From an uncultured Planctomycetaceae bacterium (lineage in GTDB: Bacteria; Planctomycetota; Planctomycetia; Pirellulales; JACPPG01): a stretch of 7,176 bases of DNA. Positions 1 to 7,176 of this stretch are shown here, in pieces. The translations under genes were made by a program, and so were the position numbers. Location of the stretch: NCBI GenBank assembly GCA_945957305.1, contig CAMFLN010000144.1:1-7176 (forward strand), read 5' to 3'. Below the pieces are notes generated by a model that saw only the letters and a list, made by a program, of their open reading frames with translations, ran no database searches and had not been told where the DNA came from. Within the stretch, counting starts at the first letter, position 1. Each line of letters begins with the position of its first letter.

Positions 1-1064
1 GGAATCGTCAGTTGGTCGACCTCGCGAACCACGGGCACGACCAGGCCCCGTTCGGCATCGACGGCCACGCCGATGTTCACGTACTCTTTGTAGACGACCT
101 GGTTGTTTTCCAGATCGAGCGACGCGTTCAAGAGCGGGTGCAGCTTAAGCGACTGCGCCACGGCCTTCATCACGAAGGCCATCATCGTCAGTTTGATTTC
201 CGAGCCCATGTAGTCGGCAATGCTGCCCTTGCGGATGCGTTCCAGCTCGGTGATGTCGGCATCGTCGAAGTTCGTAACGTGCGGAATCGTCGAGTGCGAT
301 CGGGCCATGTTGGCCGCGATCGTCTTGCGAATCTTCGTCAACGGCTGCTTGCGGATGCAGCCGTACGAATCCTGGTCCTCGACGCCGTCGGGCATGTTTT
401 GCCGGTTGGGCGTCACCTTCAGGATCGGCGACGAGTGACGCACCGCGGAAACAATGTCTTCGCGCGTGATGCGTCCGCCGGGGCCCGAACCCGTGACGCG
501 ACGCAAGTCGACGCCTAACTCGCGCGCCAGCCGCCGTGTCGAAGGACCCGCCGGCGCTGCCACGGCTTCCCCGCTACCATGCTCGGTATCCGCATGCACA
601 GTGCTCTTGGCCGGTGCGCCACCGTTCTGCGCGGGCGCGGCAGGTTTCGCAGCGGCAGCTTTGGGCGCCGCCGTCTTGGCCGGCGCCGGCTTGCTGGCGG
701 GCGCTTCAGCCGCTTCCTCGACTTCAGCTTCGTCTTGCTCTTCCGGAGCGGCTGCGGCGGCCGGGGCTTTTTCGGCCGCAGGCTTGGCAGGCGGCTTGGC
801 CTCGCCATCTTTCGCGCCCGCTCCGGTAGCGGCTTCGATCGACAGCAGCAAAGTGCCGATCGGTACGGTCTGCCCAGGCTGCACGTGAATCTTCGACACC
901 TTGCCGGCGTGCGGGCAGGGGATCTCGACCGTGGCTTTGTCGGTTTCCAGCTCGATGACGTTCTGATTGGCCTGGATCGTGTCCCCTTCGTGCACCAGGA
1001 CGCTCAACACGTCCCCCGAATCAACATTCTCGCCCAGGTCCGGCAGTTTGAACTCGATGGCCAT
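1..1064 (-). CDS. aceF: Pyruvate dehydrogenase E2, dihydrolipoamide acetyltransferase (partial, C-terminus off left edge)
   Basis: E2 accepts the acetyl group from E1 on a swinging lipoyl-lysine and transfers it to CoA, in the cytosolic pyruvate dehydrogenase complex. The 354 visible residues show, in order: one lipoyl domain (about 1-78) with the ETDKA motif, lipoylated lysine K43; a long Ala/Pro/Lys linker with an acidic patch (about 80-172); a peripheral subunit-binding domain (about 173-208, STRRLARELGVD then GSGPGGRITREDI); and the start of the acetyltransferase domain from about 240 (PLTKIRKTIAANM, later GLVVPVVREVDQ). The catalytic HxxxDG segment lies beyond the window, so activity cannot be judged. 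The start is ATG at 1064, because the lipoyl fold begins immediately (MAIEFKLPDLGE); a modest GGAAGACGAG lies 6 bases upstream. It follows aceE in the same direction after 136 bases, which supports a pyruvate rather than 2-oxoglutarate or branched-chain complex. E. coli AceF has three lipoyl domains; this has one. Confidence 0.95.
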   Translation of the reverse strand, partial: MAIEFKLPDLGENVDSGDVLSVLVHEGDTIQANQNVIELETDKATVEIPCPHAGKVSKIHVQPGQTVPIGTLLLSIEAATGAGAKDGEAKPPAKPAAEKAPAAAAAPEEQDEAEVEEAAEAPASKPAPAKTAAPKAAAAKPAAPAQNGGAPAKSTVHADTEHGSGEAVAAPAGPSTRRLARELGVDLRRVTGSGPGGRITREDIVSAVRHSSPILKVTPNRQNMPDGVEDQDSYGCIRKQPLTKIRKTIAANMARSHSTIPHVTNFDDADITELERIRKGSIADYMGSEIKLTMMAFVMKAVAQSLKLHPLLNASLDLENNQVVYKEYVNIGVAVDAERGLVVPVVREVDQLTI

Positions 1065-1120
1065 CAGTATCTCGTCTTCCGTTCGGTGTCGTCGTCTTCC
1101 TTGAGAACTCGTCCTTTTAA

Positions 1121-1155
1121 TTCCCCTTCCTGCCAGGGAGGGCCGGGGGGAGGGG
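1121..1155. repeat. G-rich imperfect inverted element, possible dispersed intergenic repeat
   Basis: On the plus strand CCCTTCC (1124-1130) faces GGGAGGG (1136-1142) across the loop TGCCA; six Watson-Crick pairs and one G-T wobble form. It is followed by a run of G with a single A (1145-1155). The strong purine/pyrimidine strand skew is unlike the flanking coding sequence. I infer that it may be a dispersed intergenic repeat; only one copy is visible here, so this is unproven. In the direction aceE and E2 are transcribed, the stem carries one A-C mismatch. Confidence 0.3.
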
Positions 1156-1171
1156 CACGCGTTCATTTCGT

Positions 1172-1188
1172 CAGGCGCACGTCGCCTG
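1172..1188 (-). other. Hairpin 12 bases downstream of the aceE stop
   Basis: CAGGCG (1172-1177) and CGCCTG (1183-1188) form a perfect 6-bp stem with a 5-base loop, 12 bases after the aceE stop codon. No T-run follows in the transcribed direction, so it is not a classical intrinsic terminator. A 3'-end-stabilising, attenuating or processing hairpin that sets the E1 to E2 ratio is possible. The stem is short enough to arise by chance in GC-rich DNA. Confidence 0.3.
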
Positions 1189-1200
1189 CAGAATTCTAGC

Positions 1201-3867
<2,667 letters not shown>

Positions 3868-3874
3868 GAAGCCG

Positions 3875-3882
3875 ACCTCCCT
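3875..3882 (-). promoter_or_regulatory. Ribosome binding site of aceE
   Basis: AGGGAGGT on the minus strand sits 7 bases before the ATG at 3867. It is a strong match to the anti-Shine-Dalgarno sequence and fixes the aceE start, in agreement with the protein's alignment to E. coli AceE near DVDPxET. Confidence 0.8.
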
Positions 3883-3920
3883 GGGGCCCGCGGAGTGGAA
3901 TCCGGGGTCCTTGTTTCGTT

Positions 3921-3934
3921 CCTAAAATCTTAGG
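3921..3934. promoter_or_regulatory. Short inverted repeat upstream of aceE, possible operator or promoter element
   Basis: CCTAA and TTAGG flank four bases, giving an AT-rich dyad in an otherwise GC-rich region, 53 bases upstream of the aceE start. Read on the aceE strand it contains TAAGAT, a 4-of-6 match to a -10 box, but there is no well-spaced -35 box. It could be a repressor half-site pair overlapping the promoter. The evidence is positional only. Confidence 0.2.
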
Positions 3935-4360
3935 CCATCATTCGTTGGGTTCTGTCCGGCACACCCGGCGGAGCGGGTCCACCTGGTTCGAGCAGAAACA
4001 CGGCTTGGGCGGGCGATGAGGGCCTGACCGAGGGCGCGGCGCGTCACGTATAGGCTGCGAAATCTCCTTCCAGGCGAAGGTGTTGCGCTCGACGGTCCGG
4101 CACCTATTATCCGGAGCCCCCGGCCTCCAGTAAAGACCAGCGGTCCGGGGGAGTCGTCGCGCGCCGGCCGGCAGGCGTGCGGAAAGCCGGCAGCCATCGG
4201 CTCTTGTTTATCCACTCCCCACCGGGCGCACAAGCCCCACCTTACGGTCATGTCAGGGGGGACAGCTTGAGGAGCCCCGTTCGCGGACAGGCAATCCCTC
4301 GGGGGCGACAAGCTTCGGCTGACGTTTTACTCCGCCCCACAAAGAGATCGCCGGCGTGCG

Positions 4361-4389
4361 TTGCAATCCCCCGGGGCGCGGCCGAAAAT
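4361..4389 (+). promoter_or_regulatory. Candidate sigma70-like promoter of the S13 peptidase gene
   Basis: TTGCAA (4361-4366) and GAAAAT (4384-4389) are separated by 17 bases. Each matches its consensus hexamer at 4 of 6 positions. Transcription would begin near 4396, giving a leader of roughly 55 bases that opens with the small GCACT/AGTGC hairpin. The match is weak, and the organism's promoter preferences are unknown. Confidence 0.2.
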
Positions 4390-4436
4390 GGCACTCGAAT
4401 TTTCGATAGTGCGCCATCATCGACAGCAGTGACCTC

Positions 4437-4440
4437 GGAG
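4437..4440 (+). promoter_or_regulatory. Ribosome binding site deciding the GTG start at 4450
   Basis: GGAG lies 9 bases before GTG at 4450. This site, together with the signal peptide that begins directly after it, decides against the ATG at 4177 that would add 91 residues, and against the GTG at 4429, which lies upstream of the site. Confidence 0.65.
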
Positions 4441-4449
4441 AATCGTCAG

Positions 4450-6015
4450 GTGCGATCCCTTCCACGCTTCGCAAAATGGGCTGCACTGTTTCTGTGTTTG
4501 CTTCCTGTCGGCCTGGCGACTGCCGCCGACGAAATGGCACAGCGCATCGAGGCCGTGATCGACGCTGCGGAGTTCAAGCACGCGCATTGGGGAGTGTTGG
4601 TTGTCGATCTCGACACGGGCGCAACGCTGTATGAGCGCACGGCCGATAAGTTGTTCGCGCCGGCCTCGACCACGAAATTGTTCTCGGTCGCGGCCGCGCT
4701 CGACACGCTCGGCGCGGACTTCGTGTTCGAAACACCCGTCTATGCCCGCGGTGAAATTGACAAGCAAGGACAACTGCACGGCGACCTGGTGCTAGTGGCC
4801 AGCGGCGACCTGAGCATGGGAGGCCGAACGGACGAGCAAGGACACATCGCCTTCGTCGACTCGGACCACACATACGCCAACTTCAGTCGGACGGCCGATA
4901 TCACCAAGCCCGATCCGCTTGCGGGGCTCGATAGCCTGGCCCAACAGGTTCAAGCCGCAGGTATCAAGCACATCGATGGCGACGTCCTGGTCGACGCGCG
5001 CTTGTTCGATTCGGCTCATGGCACCGGTAGCGGCCCGAGTAACCTGACGCCGATCATGGTGAACGACAACCTGGTCGACGTGCGAATTACGCCGACCGAG
5101 GTGGGCCAACCGGCCAAGATCGAATGGCGTCCGCAGACCGCGGCCGTCCGCGTCGATGTCCAGGTCGACACCGTCGCGGCGGACGAAGAGACTCATGTCG
5201 ATATCGACAGTCCGAGCGAGGACGTGATCATCGTACATGGTCACATCGCGGCCGGGGCCAAACCGCTGGTGCGCATTTACGAAGTCTCGGATCCACCATC
5301 CTTCGCCCGCGCTTTGCTGATCGAGGCGCTGCGACGCGCCGGCGTATCCGTCCCTACTTCGCCGCTCGAGTCGAATGACGAAGATGATTTACCCGATCGC
5401 GACCAATACACCTCGCTCCAGCGCGTGGCCCTGCTTCGCTCGCCCAGTTTTGCCGAATCGGCGAAGCTGATTCTCAAGGTGAGCCACAACCTGCACGCGA
5501 GCACCCTGCCGCTGTTGCTGGCCGCGCGGCATGGCGAGCGCACGCTGGCCGAAGGCTTGCGCCGGCAACACGATTTCCTGGCTAAGGCCGGGGTCGAGGT
5601 CGACTCAATCTCATTCGGCGGTGGGGCCGGCGGCGATCGTGCGGACTATACGTCGCCCCGCGCGACAGTACAGTTGCTGCGCTACATGGCCACGCGTCCT
5701 GATTTCGAGGTTTATCGCGCGGCGCTCCCGATCTTAGGAATCGATGGCACGCTGGCCACTTCGGTGGGGCCTGACAGCCCGGCACGTGGCAAGGTGCAGG
5801 TCAAAACGGGCACGCTCGTCTGGTCCAACACGATGAACGGCACCATGATGCTCAATAGCAAGGCGCTGGCCGGCTACGGCACGACCAACGCCGGTCGCCG
5901 AGTCGCCCTGTCGCTGGTCGTCAACCAGGTGCAAATCCCCAAAGCCGAAGAGCGCGAACGCATCGGCCAGGTGTTGGGCAAGCTGTGCGAGATCATCATC
6001 GACGACAAACAATGA
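4450..6015 (+). CDS. dacB: D-alanyl-D-alanine carboxypeptidase/endopeptidase, PBP4 (DacB) type, peptidase family S13
   Basis: S13 penicillin-binding proteins remove the terminal D-Ala from peptidoglycan stem peptides and cut DD-crosslinks, outside the cytoplasmic membrane. From GTG at 4450 the protein has 521 residues. It opens with a Sec signal peptide (basic RSLPRFAK, hydrophobic core about 10-22, likely cleavage after ATA at 23-25; no lipobox). All three active-site motifs are present: SxxK as S73-T-T-K76, SxN as S345-H-N347, and KTG at 452-454 (KTGTL). The 270-odd residues between SxxK and SxN match the large inserted domains of the family, with GDLVLVASGDLS (112-122) and IDGDVLVDARLFD (175-187). 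The usual DGSGLS loop is replaced by SFGGGAGGDRADY (388-400). The gene ends in tandem stops TGATAA. It diverges from aceE, converges on the amidase gene and appears monocistronic. An upstream in-frame extension exists but lacks coding character. Confidence 0.93.
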   Translation: MRSLPRFAKWAALFLCLLPVGLATAADEMAQRIEAVIDAAEFKHAHWGVLVVDLDTGATLYERTADKLFAPASTTKLFSVAAALDTLGADFVFETPVYARGEIDKQGQLHGDLVLVASGDLSMGGRTDEQGHIAFVDSDHTYANFSRTADITKPDPLAGLDSLAQQVQAAGIKHIDGDVLVDARLFDSAHGTGSGPSNLTPIMVNDNLVDVRITPTEVGQPAKIEWRPQTAAVRVDVQVDTVAADEETHVDIDSPSEDVIIVHGHIAAGAKPLVRIYEVSDPPSFARALLIEALRRAGVSVPTSPLESNDEDDLPDRDQYTSLQRVALLRSPSFAESAKLILKVSHNLHASTLPLLLAARHGERTLAEGLRRQHDFLAKAGVEVDSISFGGGAGGDRADYTSPRATVQLLRYMATRPDFEVYRAALPILGIDGTLATSVGPDSPARGKVQVKTGTLVWSNTMNGTMMLNSKALAGYGTTNAGRRVALSLVVNQVQIPKAEERERIGQVLGKLCEIIIDDKQ

Positions 6016-6016
6016 T

Positions 6017-6047
6017 AAACGGCACTCACTGACTGCGCCGGCCGTTT
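6017..6047. terminator. Possible bidirectional terminator between convergent genes
   Basis: AAACGGC (6017-6023) and GCCGTTT (6041-6047) form a perfect 7-bp stem with a 17-base loop. GAT and ATC outside it can extend the stem past one bulged C. A-rich on one side and T-rich on the other, it reads the same way from both strands, as expected for two genes ending 41 bases apart. The T tract is only three bases and the loop is long, so the call is moderate. Confidence 0.4.
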
Positions 6048-6056
6048 CATCGTTCA

Positions 6057-7022
6057 TCATTTCTGCAAGTATTTCTTCGGCACTTCGGCCCCGGCCACGT
6101 AGTTGAGCTTGCCGAGCTTACACATCTGGTAGACGTTGATGCGAAAATCGGGGCAAGTGCTGACAAAGCAATACGCATCGGTCGGTGTAAAACCGTAGTC
6201 GGTAATCAGCCAGTCCATCAGGTTCACCGTGGCCGTTTCGACAGCCACTTCGAGCGGTCGAAACGCGTGCACAGACACGATCGAGTCGGGCTTTTCGATC
6301 CGCATCCAGGCGAGGCGTTTCTGCTTGATCAGATCGAGCTTCAGCCGCACCGTGGATTTTGTTTCGGCCGCGGTACCGGTGAACTCGGTATCCCCCTGGC
6401 TGGCATGCACGTCCCCGAGGTAAAAGAGCGCGCCGGGATGAAACACCGGCAAGTAGATGCGGTTGCCCGGCGCCGCGTCGCGAATGTCGAGGTTTCCGCC
6501 CCACTCTCCCTGCCCGTCTACGCTGGTCGTCACCTCGCGATCGGGCGCCACGCCCAGCGTGCCGACAAACGGCGTCAAGGGCCAGGTGATCCGCTCGTTG
6601 AAGTGCAGTGTGCCGTCGCGCATTGTGCGACTTTGGCCGGGCGTGTGTCGAAAGATGCGCGTCGTGAAATCGCTCGAGAGTTCCGGCCAACGGGTCGATT
6701 CTCCGAGTGGTCCGCGGCGCGGACCCACGGCGATCCAGGAATAGTCGTCGACCACGATTTCCTCAATCGAAACGACCAACACGTCGCCGCGCTGTGCCCC
6801 CTGTACGAAGACGGGACCGCCAATCGGATTGGCCAGGGGTGGAAATCGATCAAAGCCCGGTCGCTTCGCCGGAATCGCTTTGTCTGCTTCGCTGCGAAAG
6901 TAGCCGGTGCTGGCGTCGTACGTTTCAATCTCGAACGTTTCGCCCGGCTGGACTGTCAGCAGCGGGCTGTCTTGATAGTTGAATGCATACTTACGGGCTT
7001 GCTCGCGTTCGATGCGTTGCAC
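6057..7022 (-). CDS. Acetamidase/formamidase family protein (FmdA/AmdA)
   Basis: Members hydrolyse formamide, acetamide or related short amides to ammonia and the carboxylate in the cytoplasm, and are not related to the amidase-signature enzymes. From GTG at 7022 the protein has 321 residues, in the usual range for bacterial members. Family signatures include NPIGGPVFVQGAQRGDVLVV (65-84), PFVGTLGVAP (151-160), WGGNLDIRD (174-182), GALFYLGDVHASQGDTEFTG (197-216, the presumed metal and catalytic region) and the C-terminal DAYCFVSTCPDFRINQ-like stretch (282-296, with N in VYQM following). No signal peptide is seen. The GTG is chosen because AGGAGG lies 7 bases upstream; an ATG at 7106 would add 28 residues with no such site and no family similarity I recognise. 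The family-typical GDGE appears here as GDTE, so substrate is left open. No urea, amide-transport or nitrogen-regulation gene is visible nearby. Confidence 0.88.
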   Translation of the reverse strand: MQRIEREQARKYAFNYQDSPLLTVQPGETFEIETYDASTGYFRSEADKAIPAKRPGFDRFPPLANPIGGPVFVQGAQRGDVLVVSIEEIVVDDYSWIAVGPRRGPLGESTRWPELSSDFTTRIFRHTPGQSRTMRDGTLHFNERITWPLTPFVGTLGVAPDREVTTSVDGQGEWGGNLDIRDAAPGNRIYLPVFHPGALFYLGDVHASQGDTEFTGTAAETKSTVRLKLDLIKQKRLAWMRIEKPDSIVSVHAFRPLEVAVETATVNLMDWLITDYGFTPTDAYCFVSTCPDFRINVYQMCKLGKLNYVAGAEVPKKYLQK

Positions 7023-7151
7023 GATTCCCCCTCCTGATAAGGCTGCCAAATCGAGTAGCGACGACCGCGTCAGGCGCAATCTCGCACGATACTTCGCACA
7101 CAACATCCGGGGGCGTCCCCAAGAGATAAGCGGGGACCGTCAGAGCAGGAG
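7023..7151 (-). other. Upstream region of the amidase gene, cut by the contig end
   Basis: Apart from the ribosome site at 7030-7035, these 129 bases show no gene and no convincing paired promoter boxes. A small GGGG/CCCC inverted repeat lies around 7110-7122. The promoter is probably here or beyond the end of the real sequence. The frame stays open upstream to an ATG at 7106, without coding support. Confidence 0.5.
7030..7035 (-). promoter_or_regulatory. Ribosome binding site of the amidase gene
   Basis: A perfect AGGAGG (extended by GGG) sits 7 bases before the GTG at 7022 on the minus strand. It is the strongest ribosome site in the window and makes the GTG the clear start. Confidence 0.8.
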
Positions 7152-7176
7152 CTGTCTCTTATACACATCTCCGAGC
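7152..7176. other. Illumina Nextera transposase adapter (sequencing artefact)
   Basis: CTGTCTCTTATACACATCT at 7152-7170 is the exact 19-base Tn5 mosaic end in Nextera libraries. It continues as CCGAGC (7171-7176), the start of the Nextera read-2 adapter arm. Genomic sequence therefore ends at or before 7151. It is not a natural transposon end: no transposase or partner end is present and the continuation is the synthetic arm. Confidence 0.97.

Larger units (their letters stand above)
1065..1200 (-). other. Intergenic gap between aceE and aceF
   Basis: This 136-bp gap is long for two genes of one complex but contains no credible gene. Read in the direction of transcription it holds a short perfect hairpin just after the aceE stop, then a G/C-skewed repeat-like block, then the E2 leader with two copies of GGAAGACGA 20 bases apart (1072-1080 and 1092-1100). 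The copy nearer the E2 start probably serves as its weak ribosome site. Cotranscription with aceE is likely, but partial termination or mRNA processing here is possible. Confidence 0.6.
3868..4449. other. Long divergent intergenic region between aceE and the S13 peptidase gene
   Basis: These 582 bases separate two divergent genes and hold no gene I can support. Open frames cross it on both strands, but their translations are rich in Arg, Pro, Ser and Gly, resemble no family I know and lack convincing ribosome sites. Visible structure includes CCTAA/TTAGG (3921-3934), CCCCCGG/CCGGGGG (4117-4123 with 4145-4151), a repeated CGGTCCGG (4093-4100 and 4141-4148), GGGGCG/CGCCCC (4302-4307 with 4333-4338), and GCACT/AGTGC (4391-4395 with 4408-4412). 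The promoters of both flanking genes must lie here. A regulator site or small RNA could too, but none is demonstrated. Confidence 0.6.

Noticed and set aside
1072..1115. Three near-copies of TCGTCTTCC at about 20-base spacing before the E2 start
   Set aside because: Only two copies are exact and the spacer sequences differ. This is too little for a tandem repeat or operator array, so it is mentioned only as part of the gap.
12..1199. Plus-strand open frames over the E2 gene (12-518, 454-888, 579-1199)
   Set aside because: The minus strand encodes a continuous E2 with lipoyl, linker and subunit-binding domains. The Ala-rich 454-888 translation is merely the complement of the Ala/Pro linker.
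3922..4311. Minus-strand open frame of 129 codons in the divergent intergenic region
   Set aside because: Its translation is Arg/Pro/Gly/Ser-rich without recognisable domains or a convincing ribosome site. Stop-poor frames are expected in GC-rich non-coding DNA, and it would occupy the likely promoter region of both neighbours.
4301..4338. GGGGCG/CGCCCC pair with an inner AGC-TTCG-GCT as a structured RNA
   Set aside because: The inner stem is only 3 bp and the outer pairing spans a long loop. Such pairings are common by chance at this GC content.
7023..7106. ATG at 7106 as the start of the amidase
   Set aside because: There is no ribosome site in front of it and the added 28 residues look non-coding. 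The GTG at 7022 has a perfect AGGAGG at ideal spacing.
7152..7170. Natural Tn5/IS50 end
   Set aside because: The 19-base mosaic end is an engineered hybrid used in sequencing libraries and is followed by synthetic adapter sequence, at the very end of the window.

Overview
This is a GC-rich bacterial window with four protein genes, all of recognisable families, and no sign of an accessory island, phage, CRISPR array or transposon. The organism looks like a Gram-negative-type environmental bacterium assembled from metagenomic or isolate short reads. A planctomycete of the Pirellulales kind is my best guess, from the combination of homodimeric AceE, a PBP4-type carboxypeptidase, GTG starts with strong Shine-Dalgarno sites, and G-rich intergenic elements. 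That is an impression of style; no marker gene in the window supports it.

Layout, left to right. (1) Positions 1-1064, minus strand: the first 354 codons of the E2 subunit of pyruvate dehydrogenase (dihydrolipoamide acetyltransferase). The gene runs off the left edge before its catalytic His motif. (2) 1065-1200: a 136-bp gap with a short hairpin just after the aceE stop and a G-rich, repeat-like element. (3) 1201-3867, minus strand: a complete 888-codon aceE, the homodimeric E1 subunit, upstream of E2 in the same direction. (4) 3868-4449: a 582-bp non-coding region between two divergent genes. It must hold the promoters for aceE and for the next gene and contains several inverted repeats. 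(5) 4450-6015, plus strand: a secreted PBP4/DacB-type D-Ala-D-Ala carboxypeptidase/endopeptidase (peptidase family S13), starting at GTG. (6) 6016-6056: a 41-bp gap between convergent genes with an inverted repeat that could terminate transcription in both directions. (7) 6057-7022, minus strand: an acetamidase/formamidase-family hydrolase, also starting at GTG behind a perfect AGGAGG. (8) 7023-7151: its upstream region. (9) 7152-7176: not genomic. This is the Illumina Nextera transposase adapter, so the window ends at an untrimmed read or contig end.

How the genes work together: aceE and E2 form one functional unit, E1 decarboxylating pyruvate and passing the acetyl group to the E2 lipoyl arm to make acetyl-CoA. 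The carboxypeptidase (cell-wall maturation) and the amidase (short-chain amide hydrolysis) are separate transcription units with no evident link to it. I found no previously undescribed system. The points worth a second look are the adapter, the divergent loop in the carboxypeptidase, the structured aceE-E2 gap and the long divergent intergenic region.
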